Shown: positions 1 through 6,754, counted from the stretch's first letter. The stretch is 14,290 bases of DNA from an uncultured Rubrobacteraceae bacterium (GCA_902806015.1 CADCUZ010000037.1:1-14290), one strand, 5' to 3'. Translations and numbers: made by a program. Notes: generated by a model from the letters alone, not told the origin.

Positions 1-275
1 ACGCCCTGCTCGGCGCTTAGCAGCACGGTGGTCTTGACCCTACTGAGGTGACCGGAGGAGGTGGCGGCCAGGACGATGGCCCCGGCGGTGCCCTCGTCGG
101 GGGCCTCGTAGATGACCAGCACGTCGTACTCGCCGAAGGTGTAGTACCAGGAGAGCAGCCTGCCGCCCATGGCCTCCGTCAACTTGCCGAACACTTCACT
201 GCGGTCCTCAGGATTCTGGGTCATCGCCGCCCAGGCATCTGAGGTGTAGCTCACCTGCGACATGTAGAGGGGCAT
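1..275 (-). CDS. GYD-domain protein, N-terminal part (runs off the left edge)
   Basis: The gene starts at an ATG at 275 and is still open at base 1, so only about 91 residues are visible. The protein begins MPLYMSQVSYTSDAWAAM and continues with a segment reading YYTFGEYDVLVIYEAPDEG. This matches the GYD family, small ferredoxin-fold proteins of about 95-105 residues named for the Gly-Tyr-Asp-type motif; here the motif reads GEYD. Their biochemical role is not established. The start is supported by a strong ribosome site, AAGGAG preceded by GGAGG, at 285-295. Only the last few residues should be missing. The family call is firm; no function can be given. Confidence 0.85.
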   Translation of the reverse strand, partial: MPLYMSQVSYTSDAWAAMTQNPEDRSEVFGKLTEAMGGRLLSWYYTFGEYDVLVIYEAPDEGTAGAIVLAATSSGHLSRVKTTVLLSAEQG

Positions 276-354
276 ACCGACTTTCTCCTTCCTCCCGCCC
301 GATCTCGGCGGGTTAGCCCTTCCCAATGCCAAGCATGATGCCACTTACCAAAAC

Positions 355-405
355 TCGGTGCGAAGTTCGCAGAACACCCCTTCCACGCACTCCGGTGCAT
401 AAGCC
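355..405 (+). repeat. Dispersed repeat, copy A (right half)
   Basis: This copy carries the shared right half of the repeat family: GCGAAGTTCGCAGAA, then a C-rich stretch, then CTTCCACGCACTC and GGTGCATAAGCC. The left GAACTTC arm seen in copies B, C and D is not recognisable. It lies just upstream of copy B, which is in the opposite orientation, so the two copies converge. Confidence 0.75.
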
Positions 406-426
406 TTCGGCACAAGCACAGGACTC

Positions 427-490
427 TATCCACCCAAGTGCGTGTATCGGATTCTCGGAACTTCGCGCTGAGGGACTTCTCCGAAGTTCG
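427..490 (-). repeat. Dispersed repeat, copy B (full length, inverted)
   Basis: Read on the minus strand this copy runs GCGAACTTCGGAGAA, CCCTCAGCGCGAAGTTCCGA, then ACACGCACTTGGGTGGATA. It matches copies C and D over their whole length. The GAACTTC and GAAGTTC arms are inverted repeats, so the element can fold into a hairpin. It sits just beyond the 3' end of the membrane-protein pseudogene. Confidence 0.8.
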
Positions 491-530
491 CCTTTATCGC
501 TCTATCAGGCAGGCTGTACGACGCCCGACG

Positions 531-992
531 TCAGGCAACCCTCCCGCGGCTGCTTCTGCGGCCTCTGAGACGCCCGACCCCATAGGCGATGGCGACGTAG
601 GCGGCGGCCAGAAGATCGAAGCTCAGGCACGCGAGGTGTAGGTCTCAGGGGCGAACGGCCTCCCTGGACCGAGGTAGTGCAGCCCCACATCCCACAGCGG
701 GTGCAGCGCCCACCCCGCCACGATCCACCACATCCGGCCGAACAGGCCGACCAACCCCATCCCGCCGAAGACGGCGACCCCCCGGCTTCGATCACTATCC
801 AGGTTGTGCCCTCCCCGCCCGGAGGGCGAACACGACGTAGAGCCCGGCGGCGACGAACAGGGTGGCGACGACGAGCACGCGCCACACGGCCGCGCTGGCG
901 AAGTAGCGGACCAGCAGCGCGACGACCACGAAGATCGCGGCGTAGGCCGCGCCGTTGATCAGCAGCCCGACGATCAGCGGGGGGTTGCCCTC
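531..992 (-). pseudogene. Frameshifted multi-pass membrane protein, DUF6010-like
   Basis: Three consecutive minus-strand frames together spell one membrane protein. The first (about 989-815) encodes NPPLIVGLLINGAAYAAIF and a second hydrophobic helix. The second (about 813-635) encodes GGMGLVGLFG and WWIVAGWALHPLWDVGLHY. The third (632-531) encodes ACLSFDLLAAAYVAIAYG and then stops. The AGWALHPLWDVGLHY segment, with HP..WDV..H, resembles DUF6010-type proteins; that family call is tentative. The second break (near 634) is explained by one missing base (ACC TC GCG where ACC ATC GCG would read Thr-Ile-Ala). The first, near 815, could be one extra base or two missing. A good ribosome site (GGAGG at 1000-1004) is followed at the right distance by GAG, not GTG or ATG, so the start is lost too. 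It probably makes no product. Confidence 0.6.
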
Positions 993-1021
993 GCGAGTTC
1001 CTCCTTTTCTCTAGCCCACAT

Positions 1022-2074
1022 CTACCGCGCTTGCGCCTGGTCGTCGCGTGCGGCCTCCACCACCCCGACGATGGCCGCGCTTGTTATTTGCGCATCTTCC
1101 CGGTCGTACAGGACCGACGCGTGCGTCGCCCCGTCGACCACGCGGTGCCTGCTGTTGGACGAGAGGGCGGCCAGCTCGTCCTGTAGCCCGAGCCAGGCGG
1201 ACGACTGCGTGCCGGCGCTCACGACCGACAGCGGCTTGCCGCCGAGGCCCCTCAGGCCGCGGGCCTGGTCGGATGTTGGTGCAAGGGGGGTGGCGCTGAA
1301 CTCGTCGGCGGTGGCGCTTATCTGCCGCGTCGAGGGGGACAGCGCGTCGAGCTGCGCGCGCTGCCGCTCCGGCAGTTCGGGGGGGGGAGCCGGGTTCAAG
1401 TTGAACAGGCGCACCACCCCGATGCGCGCCAGCCAGGGGGCCACGGCGAACAGCCGCCAGGTCTGCTCGTAGCTCTCACGCACTTCCGGTAGCCGCTCGA
1501 ACTGCTCGGGGTGGGAGGACTCGACCAGGGCCACGCCGGCCACCTCCCCGGGGTAGCGGGCGGCGTACGCCTGCGCGTACAGGCCACCCAAGGAGTGGCC
1601 CGCCAGCACGTAAGGGCCCTCTACGCCGGCTCCGTCGAGCAGGGCGTGGAGCTCGCCGGCGACCCGGTCGGCGTCCTGCGGCTCGGGGCCGCCCTCGCTC
1701 CAGCCCATCCCCGCGCGGTCGTAGGCGCACACGCGTGTGGTACCGGAGACCTCCCGCTGCACCCTGACCCATTGGGCCGACATTCCCCCCGCTGCCGCAT
1801 CCAAGACCACGGTCGGGCTGCCCTGGCCCACGCAGTTTATGTGCAAGCTGTGGCCCCCCACGTCGACCATCTCACCGGGCGCAGGATAGGCACGCTCGGC
1901 ACGCTCCGTAGCGATAGCTTGGTAGGTTGCTCCGGCGACGGCGAGGGCCAAGAGGGCGACGACCAACCCCAGGAGTGCCTTTCCGATCCGCCGTATGAAC
2001 CTTCTGGACGTACTACTGCTCACGCTCGCGGATGGGTTTAGTTCCGCTTCCTTGCTTTTTTGTTTCGCTAACAT
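1022..2074 (-). CDS. Membrane-anchored alpha/beta hydrolase
   Basis: A 350-residue serine hydrolase of the alpha/beta fold. I chose the ATG at 2074 because GGAGGAAGAAG lies just upstream at about 2083-2093; an upstream GTG-type extension to 2110 has no better support. Residues about 24-31 are basic (RRFIRRIG) and are followed by a hydrophobic helix at about 32-51, so the protein is probably exported and tethered or has a signal anchor. The nucleophile elbow GHSLGG places the catalytic serine at residue 161. The catalytic histidine is probably His318 in DGATHASVLYD. I could not assign the acid of the triad. The CAYDRAGMGWS segment is typical of the lipase/esterase-like branch. The substrate is unknown. 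It is intact, unlike the second hydrolase at 3831. Confidence 0.88.
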   Translation of the reverse strand: MLAKQKSKEAELNPSASVSSSTSRRFIRRIGKALLGLVVALLALAVAGATYQAIATERAERAYPAPGEMVDVGGHSLHINCVGQGSPTVVLDAAAGGMSAQWVRVQREVSGTTRVCAYDRAGMGWSEGGPEPQDADRVAGELHALLDGAGVEGPYVLAGHSLGGLYAQAYAARYPGEVAGVALVESSHPEQFERLPEVRESYEQTWRLFAVAPWLARIGVVRLFNLNPAPPPELPERQRAQLDALSPSTRQISATADEFSATPLAPTSDQARGLRGLGGKPLSVVSAGTQSSAWLGLQDELAALSSNSRHRVVDGATHASVLYDREDAQITSAAIVGVVEAARDDQAQAR

Positions 2075-2173
2075 GGATGCGTCTTCTTCCTCCCGCCCAG
2101 GAACAGGCAAAGGGTGGTAGGAGGTAGCTAACCCCGGTCTAGAAAGGAGGGCAGGTAGCTGTCCTGCTCCTTC

Positions 2174-2197
2174 ACGCGGCTAGCCGGCTAGCCGCGT
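2174..2197. repeat. Perfect 24-bp palindrome
   Basis: The half-site ACGCGGCTAGCC is followed directly by its exact reverse complement GGCTAGCCGCGT. As RNA it would form a very stable stem. No T-run follows on either strand, so it is not a standard intrinsic terminator. It lies about 100 bp upstream of the hydrolase start. Confidence 0.8.
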
Positions 2198-2273
2198 AAC
2201 GAACGCAGGGTAAACCCCGCGCGAAGGACACGCTTCACGCAAATGAGCTAGATTTGGACCTTTCTTGGCGAGG

Positions 2274-2344
2274 CCGAACTTCTTAGAACCCCCTCAAGGC
2301 GAAGTTCGCGGAATTGCCCTTCCACGAACTCGAGTGAATAAGCC
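2274..2344 (+). repeat. Dispersed repeat, copy C (full length)
   Basis: This copy contains CCGAACTTC, AGAACCCCCTCAAGGCGAAG, CGGAATTGCCCTTCCACGAA and GAGTGAATAAGCC in that order. It aligns along its whole length with copy D, including the inverted GAACTTC/GAAGTTC arms and the CTTCCACG..CTC..GTGAATAAG tail. It is in the same orientation as D and E and lies upstream of the receiver gene. Confidence 0.85.
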
Positions 2345-2515
2345 TCGTAGAGCCGCCTATCCTGAGAACTTGATCAACTTAGACCAGCAGAAGTATCAAT
2401 GCGTGTCATGGCAGATTGCCGCCCTCGTAGCACACTGCTGCTGGAAGGAACGCCGGGCAGTAAATCCCGGGCACAAAAGGCGGTGAAGGAAACGAGCATC
2501 GCTTCTAAATCTACA

Positions 2516-2881
2516 ATGGTTGGGGTAATGTTGGTGGACGACCACGCCGACTTCCGGCGCCTCGTGGCCGCCTGGGTGGGCCGGGATCCGGACCTCGAGG
2601 TGGTCGCTCAGGCGGGTTCTCTGGAGGAAGCCCGCCGACACGCCGCGTCGGTGGGGTGCGACGTGGCGGTCCTAGACATGGACCTCCCCGATGGCGTCGG
2701 ATCGGACCTGATCGCCGAGCTGCGCGAGATCTGTCCGGGCTGTGCAGTGCTGGTTCTGAGCGGCGGTCTCGACGCGGCGAACCTCGCCAGGGCAAGGGAA
2801 GCGGGAGCGGCTGGAACAATGGACAAGTTCGCCGCTCGGGACGATGTCGTCGACGCCATAAGACGCCTTGGAAACGGGTAG
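2516..2881 (+). CDS. Stand-alone response-regulator receiver domain
   Basis: A CheY-like receiver of about 121 residues with no output domain. Counting from the ATG at 2516, all conserved residues are present: the acidic pair Asp8-Asp9 (LVDDHADF), the phosphoacceptor Asp54 in VLDMDLPDG, Ser82 in LVLSGG and Lys104. The N-terminus (VDDHADFRRLV) resembles NarL/LuxR-type regulators, which normally carry a DNA-binding HTH after the receiver. Here a stop follows the last receiver helix (DAIRRLGNG), and repeat copy D begins about 40 bases later. The start is uncertain: no clear ribosome site precedes 2516, a GTG at 2483 is in frame, and the frame is open back to 2399. It is either a single-domain regulator acting by protein contact or a NarL-type gene that lost its HTH. 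No histidine kinase is visible nearby. Confidence 0.8.
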   Translation: MVGVMLVDDHADFRRLVAAWVGRDPDLEVVAQAGSLEEARRHAASVGCDVAVLDMDLPDGVGSDLIAELREICPGCAVLVLSGGLDAANLARAREAGAAGTMDKFAARDDVVDAIRRLGNG

Positions 2882-2922
2882 CTCTGCTCACGGGGGCCGG
2901 GTTCGTGCTCTGCTCCCCGATC

Positions 2923-2994
2923 GTGAACTTCCGAGAACCCCCTCAGCGCGAAGTTCCGATAATTCGTCTTCCACGCACTCGGGTGAATAAGGTT
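2923..2994 (+). repeat. Dispersed repeat, copy D (full length, best copy)
   Basis: This is the clearest copy: GTGAACTTCCGAGAA, CCCCCTCAGCGCGAAGTTCC, then CTTCCACGCACTCGGGTGAA and TAAGGTT. The GAACTTC arm at 2925-2931 is complementary to GAAGTTC at 2950-2956, with an 18-base loop. It lies between the receiver gene and the first small membrane-protein gene. Confidence 0.85.
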
Positions 2995-3070
2995 CTGCTT
3001 GCGGTTCTTCGGGCGTCTTTGTGGGCATAAAGGGCGCCATAAGCGCAGCGCAGTGGCAGGCCGTGAGAGG

Positions 3071-3238
3071 ATGAACCCCGAAATCTGGGTGGCCTTCTTG
3101 ACGTTGCTTGCCCTGGAGGTTGTCCTCCGTATAGACAACTTCGTGGTGGGTCGGGACCTCTATGCGCTCGCGCTCGGTGCGTACGCGCTTGGCTACCTCT
3201 TGGCCAAAGCCGAAAAAGCGAGTACCGAAAAACTTTGA
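3071..3238 (+). CDS. Small membrane protein (55 aa) resembling the start of TerC
   Basis: A 55-residue protein starting MNPEIWVAFLTLLALEVVLR and continuing IDNFVVGRDLYALALGAYAL. Two hydrophobic helices are likely, at about 5-19 and 30-46, with a short basic and acidic tail. The segment EVVLRIDN has the same spacing as the EIVLGIDN motif in the first helix of TerC-family proteins, which bear acidic residues in their membrane helices. A full TerC protein is several times longer, so this is either a truncated relative or a chance match. A GAGAGG purine run abuts the ATG with almost no spacing, so the start is weakly supported; the frame is open upstream to 2999. It sits between repeat copies D and E with the next small gene. 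Confidence 0.45.
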   Translation: MNPEIWVAFLTLLALEVVLRIDNFVVGRDLYALALGAYALGYLLAKAEKASTEKL

Positions 3239-3298
3239 AGGCCACCGTGCGTACGTTATACGTAAGGGATAGTAGCTGTTCAAAGAAAGGAACCGAAG

Positions 3299-3559
3299 GT
3301 GTCGCTGCTGCGAGCAGTGTTGGCCCTGATCGTAGTGCTCATCCTAGCTCACATCGTGTTATTCCGCTTGGACTACGGTCCCACTACTCATGAGGCTGTC
3401 GCTGCCGTCTACAGCCTCGGAGAACTCGTGGAGTACCCGGCGCGGGCACTTCTTCCTAACGCGGGCTTCTATGCCGTGGCCCTCAGTGCCGCCGCGGGAT
3501 ACCTTATCGTTTACATCCTGGTGGGTCTGTTGCGCGGCAGGATGCATCGCCAGCCCTAA
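3299..3559 (+). CDS. Small two-helix membrane protein, unknown function
   Basis: An 86-residue protein starting at GTG 3299, with AAAGG about 8 bases upstream supporting that start. Hydrophobic helices lie at about residues 4-22 (VLALIVVLILAHIVLF) and 58-80 (YAVALSAAAGYLIVYILVG), joined by a polar loop containing YGPTTHEAVAA and LVEYPARALLPNAG. The C-terminus is basic (RGRMHRQP). I do not recognise a family. It lies 60 bp after the 55-residue membrane protein on the same strand, so the two may be co-transcribed. Repeat copy E follows about 50 bp after its stop. Confidence 0.6.
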   Translation: MSLLRAVLALIVVLILAHIVLFRLDYGPTTHEAVAAVYSLGELVEYPARALLPNAGFYAVALSAAAGYLIVYILVGLLRGRMHRQP

Positions 3560-3607
3560 GGGCATCATTACAGTGGTCAGGCTTGGCGCACCTTGTAGAC
3601 AGCCCGA

Positions 3608-3655
3608 GCGAACTTCGGAGAATTACCCTTCCACGCACTCCTCGGGTGAATAAGG
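3608..3655 (+). repeat. Dispersed repeat, copy E (short form)
   Basis: This copy contains GCGAACTTCGGAGAATTACC, CTTCCACGCACTC and CGGGTGAATAAGGTT. It keeps the right-hand two thirds of copy D, including the identical tail GGGTGAATAAGGTT, and lacks one arm of the hairpin. It has the same orientation as C and D. Confidence 0.8.
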
Positions 3656-3830
3656 TTGTCTCGCGTCAAACCTGGACGCAAAGTGCGCGACGCATAGCGG
3701 GACCTGAGCTGTCGGGAAAAGCGGGACCCGAGTGGCGAAGGGCACCGCCGGTGGTTCCCTTCGCCGAAGATGGGCGCGGTCGAGGGGGCCTGCGACACTA
3801 ACGGTACGTGTCGGCTTCCCTCGTGGGAGG

Positions 3831-4742
3831 TGCTCTACGGCAGATTCCATCTACAAGACGCCCGAGGGCGAGGCCGAGATCCGCACGCTCTACGACGAGG
3901 CGCTCGTCGGACTGGGCCTCGGCTACGAAAGCCTGACCGTCTGCACGCGCCTCGGCGACCCCCACGTCCTCGCCCTCGGCCCCGAGGACGCCCCACCCGT
4001 GGTGTTCCTCCCGGGCGGCAACTTCCTGAACCCCACCTGCCTCGTATGGTTCCTGCCGCTGGCGCGTCGCCGCCGCCTCTACGCGCCCGACATCGTCGGC
4101 CAGCCGAGCAGGAGCGCACAGGTCCGGCCCCCGCCGAAGGGGGACGGCCACGCCTTCTGGGTGGAGGACGTCCTCGACGGCCTAGGCCTTCGCGAACCCG
4201 TCCCCCTCGTCGGCCTCTCCTACGGGGCGGGCCTCGCCATAAGGACCATGGGCCTCGCCCCCGAGCGCGTCTCCAGGGCGGCGCTCGTCTCCCCCGCCGG
4301 CTTAGCCGCGGGCCCCGTTTCGCGCATGCTCGTCGAGGCGCCGCCCCTATGCTCTTCTACCGCCTCCGGTCCACGGAGGGGCGCCTGTTGCGCGCCGCCA
4401 GGCCCCTCCTCACGGAGCCCAAAGACCCCGCCTTCGCCCCCGCCGTCCGGCAGCTCGGGGTCGTCTACAGGCACCTCCGGCTGGACGCCGGGCTCCCGCG
4501 GTTGGCGACCGAGGAAGAGCTTCGGGGCTTCGGGGGACCGGTAGCGGTGTTCGCCTCCGAGGAGGACGCGTTCTTCCCCGCTGGGGCGGTCCTCCCGGCG
4601 CGAGGGAGATCCTCCCGGACCTCGCCCTGGCCGAGCGCCTCGAAGGTTGCCGTCAATCCCCTCCAAGGCGGCGCTCGGGCGCGTGAACGAGGGCATCCTC
4701 GCCTTCCCCGCGGGCCCCGACGAGACCCACGGCGGTCGCTAG
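3831..4742 (+). pseudogene. Alpha/beta hydrolase with three frameshifts
   Basis: Four successive segments in different frames spell one hydrolase of about 300 residues. Segment 1 (3831-4340) begins STADSIYKTPEGEAEIRTLY and has the nucleophile elbow GLSYGAG. Segment 2 (4343-4597) includes PMLFYRLRSTEGRLLRAARP and GPVAVFASEEDAFFPA. Segment 3 (4600-4653) reads AREILPDLALAERLEGCR. Segment 4 (4656-4742) reads IPSKAALGRVNEGILAFPAG and ends at TAG. Each join needs exactly one extra base. The last missing base falls where related hydrolases have the catalytic histidine (GCRH-IPSK): only CA remains of that codon. A GGGAGG ribosome-like site is present, but the in-frame start codon position reads TGC. 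As written it cannot make an active enzyme. It may be decayed, or the sequence may contain deletion errors. Confidence 0.78.
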
Positions 4743-5319
4743 GCAGGCTCTACGGCGCCGGCGCCGGCGTGCCCCCGCCCGACGCGCCCGGGCCCGGAAC
4801 GCGGCACGTGACCGGGACCACGACGCTCGCCGGGTGGATCGCCACGCAGCGCTGGGAGTGATCCGGCAGCGTCGAGGCGTCCGCAATCGGGGCGGTAGCG
4901 AGGGGACGACACCGTCTTCGACCCGCGCCTCTGAAGAGCCGGCGTCGGAGACCGTCGAAGACCGCAGCTTTGGCCCGACCGCCGCTGCCTCCGGCGGGAA
5001 GGAGGCCAAAGGGCGTACCTCAACACCGTGCTCTTTTCGCAGTACGTGCCCGCGGACGAGTGGTGGGAAGATGAACGCTCACCGTCGGACGCGCGGGCTT
5101 GGTCGCCCGCCGTACCCCGGCGGCCGGCTATCAGGATCTCACCCCGTCCGTTCGCACGCCGTCTCTTTAGAGCCCGTTTCAATACCCCCGCGGGAGGATG
5201 TGTCGTGGCTTTCCTCGCCCCTTCCCCCGCTATTCGGACATCCGGGTGGCGGGGGCGCGACGGTCATGTGAGAATGGCCGAGTCGCGCGATCGTCGTCCG
5301 CGGGAGGAGGCCGCGCTTC
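4743..5319. other. Gene-free stretch before the MerR gene
   Basis: Very GC-rich, with many open frames but none with recognisable family signatures or a good start. One short plus-strand stretch (about 5012-5075) reads EGGQRAYLNTVLFSQY followed by VPADEWWEDER, which looks protein-like and could be a gene remnant. I could not assign it. The MerR ribosome site GGAGGAGG lies at 5303-5310. Confidence 0.4.
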
Positions 5320-6180
5320 TTGCTCAAGATCGGGGACTTCTCGCGGCTCGGCCAAGTGTCGGTGCGCACGCTCCACCACTACGACCAGCGCGGGCTGTTG
5401 AAGCCGGCCGAGATCGACGACGGGAGCGGCTACCGCTTCTACTCGGTGGATCAGCTACCGCACCTGAACCGCATCCTGGCGCTCAAGGATCTGGGCTTCT
5501 CACTCGACCAGATAGGGCACCTCGTGGAGGGGGACGTCCCCGCGGAGCGGTTGCGCGGGATGCTGACGCTGAAGCAGGCCGAGATAGAGCGCCAACTCAC
5601 GGAGGGACGCGCGCGCCTGGCGCGGGTGGAGGCACGCCTGCGGCAGATCGAGCACGAGGGCGAGCCCCCTCCCTACGAGGTGACGCTGAAGAAAACCGCC
5701 CCGCTAACGGTCGCCTCGGCGCGGGCGATGGTCCCCACGGTCGCGGAGATGCCGGCCCGCCGCTGCGAGCTCTACGAGAAGGTATACGGTTGGCTGGGGC
5801 GCAACGGCGTACGGCCTTCGGGACCCGAGATGGCCGTCTACCACAACGACGGGTACGTCGAGGAGGACGTCGACATGGAGGCGGCCGTGCCGGTTGACTG
5901 CGGGTCGACATCGCCGGGCGACGCCCACGACGACGACGGGGTAGGCGTCCGCGTGCTGCCCGCGACCCCCGCGATGGCGAGCGCGGTGCTCGAGGGGGAC
6001 CTTTGGGACATCCCGCGGGCCGTGGCGGCGCTGTTTGCCTGGGTCGGGGAGAGCGGCCACTCCTCGGCCGGCCCCATGCGCGAGGTCCACCATTTCGGCC
6101 GCGAACTCGACCACGAGGACTTCGGTCCCGGCTCGCTTGTGATCGAGATGCAGATCCCGGTCGCGAGGGGACCGGCCTGA
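5320..6180 (+). CDS. MerR-family transcriptional activator with GyrI-like effector domain
   Basis: A 286-residue regulator starting at TTG 5320, with GGAGGAGG ending 9 bases upstream. Residues 1-70 are a typical MerR winged helix-turn-helix: KIGDFSRLGQVSVRTLHHYD, GLLKPAEIDDGSGYRFYS, then LGFSLDQIGHLVEG. Residues about 72-112 form the dimerisation coiled coil (TLKQAEIERQLTEGRARLAR). The remainder, from about PPPYEVTLKKTAPLTVASAR, is a GyrI-like/BmrR-type ligand-binding domain. Such proteins bind an over-long promoter spacer and untwist it when a hydrophobic drug-like ligand binds. It lies upstream, on the same strand, of the DUF4386-cupin-SDR genes, whose promoter at 6679-6709 has the matching architecture. 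It carries no cysteine signature of metal sensors in the effector region. The inducer is unknown. Confidence 0.92.
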   Translation: MLKIGDFSRLGQVSVRTLHHYDQRGLLKPAEIDDGSGYRFYSVDQLPHLNRILALKDLGFSLDQIGHLVEGDVPAERLRGMLTLKQAEIERQLTEGRARLARVEARLRQIEHEGEPPPYEVTLKKTAPLTVASARAMVPTVAEMPARRCELYEKVYGWLGRNGVRPSGPEMAVYHNDGYVEEDVDMEAAVPVDCGSTSPGDAHDDDGVGVRVLPATPAMASAVLEGDLWDIPRAVAALFAWVGESGHSSAGPMREVHHFGRELDHEDFGPGSLVIEMQIPVARGPA

Positions 6181-6280
6181 CCTTCCGAACCGCGGGGCAG
6201 CCGGCGTCCGGACACCTCCGAAGGCGCCGCCAGGACCTGCCTGTCCCTCGTCCCCCTCGTCTTCTTCGTTTTTCTTCCTG

Positions 6281-6390
6281 CCCGGTACTGAGCCGGCGCC
6301 ACCCAAGGAGGGGACGAAGCCCGCACTTCTGATGCTCGGGATCGAGCCGGCGCTGCCGATACTCGGGACGTTCCGCAAGCCGGCGATGCC
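6281..6390 (-). repeat. Four imperfect ~27-bp tandem units
   Basis: Units lie at 6358-6390 (33 bp, with a 6-bp insertion), 6331-6357, 6304-6330 and 6281-6303. On the minus strand each has the frame GG(C/T)-x-GCCGGC-(T/C)-x-GTCCCG-AGxATC. In one frame they encode GSAGSIPSI-type nonapeptides (VPSIGSAGSIPSIRSAGFVP). This is a decayed minisatellite or a low-complexity protein segment. Confidence 0.6.
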
Positions 6391-6435
6391 GCCCACGCCG
6401 AAGAGGCCCAGGATGCGGGAGGGCCCGCGCCTGCT

Positions 6436-6572
6436 CGAGCGGCCAAGAAGCCACCGATCGCGGTTCGCGGCGGCGTCCGCCTCGGTCCCGATCCCGCCAT
6501 CGTCGCGTTTATCCGTGCCCTTGCTCCCGCCTATCCTCCGTGCGTCGTGCCCCGAGCGGCCAAGAAGCCACC
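6436..6572. repeat. 20-bp direct repeat, 117 bp apart
   Basis: CGAGCGGCCAAGAAGCCACC occurs exactly at 6436-6455 and again at 6553-6572. The flanking bases diverge immediately, so this is not a recent tandem duplication. Both copies encode the same short peptide in either strand's matching frame. Confidence 0.8.
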
Positions 6573-6678
6573 ACCGCCGTCGAGCGCGCTCGAGCCGTCC
6601 GATCTCCTCCTCCGCCCGCGCCCGTTCGTGCGCCCAGTGGGGGCGCCGAAAACGTTCGAAATGTTTCGCTTTTTCTCC

Positions 6679-6709
6679 TTGACTCTCACGCTGCGTGAGG
6701 GTCCATCCT
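6679..6709 (+). promoter_or_regulatory. MerR-type promoter/operator of the DUF4386-cupin-SDR operon
   Basis: A minus-35 box TTGACT (6679-6684) and a weak minus-10 CATCCT (6704-6709) are separated by 19 bp rather than the usual 17. The spacer carries a dyad, GACTCTCACG (6681-6690), ctg, CGTGAGGGTC (6694-6703), with one mismatched pair. An over-long spacer filled by a GACTCT/GAGGGTC-like dyad is the hallmark of MerR-family activation. The MerR gene itself lies directly upstream. Transcription would begin near 6716, about 40 bp before the DUF4386 start. Confidence 0.75.
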
Positions 6710-6754
6710 CCCTCGAAGACATCGGAAAAGCGGACGCGAGAGGAGAAGGGAGCG

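Larger units (their letters stand above)
2075..2515. other. Gene-free stretch between hydrolase and receiver gene
   Basis: This interval separates the leftward hydrolase from the rightward receiver gene. It holds the hydrolase ribosome site (about 2083-2093), a perfect 24-bp palindrome (2174-2197) and repeat copy C (2274-2344). I see no convincing protein gene and no clear minus-35/minus-10 pair. The receiver frame is open back to 2399, so a longer N-terminus there cannot be excluded. Confidence 0.5.
6181..6754. other. Long leader region between merR and its likely target operon
   Basis: No confident gene. It contains imperfect 27-bp tandem units (6281-6390), a 20-bp direct repeat (6436-6455 and 6553-6572) and the MerR-type promoter (6679-6709). 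A minus-strand frame across 6650-6250 spells ERARAEEEIGRLERARRR, WWLLGRSG, later RWLLGRSS, then ILGLFGVGGIAGL and Gly/Ser-rich repeats. This may be a degraded gene, but it has no clear start and stays open into the MerR gene. Confidence 0.45.

Noticed and set aside
355..3655. CRISPR array or integron attC sites as the explanation for the repeats
   Set aside because: Copies are hundreds of bases apart, vary in length and orientation, and lack regular spacers. No convincing attC core pairs or integrase are visible.
5597..6500. Several long minus-strand open frames across the MerR gene
   Set aside because: They mirror the MerR coding sequence, which has full HTH and effector-domain signatures and a good ribosome site.
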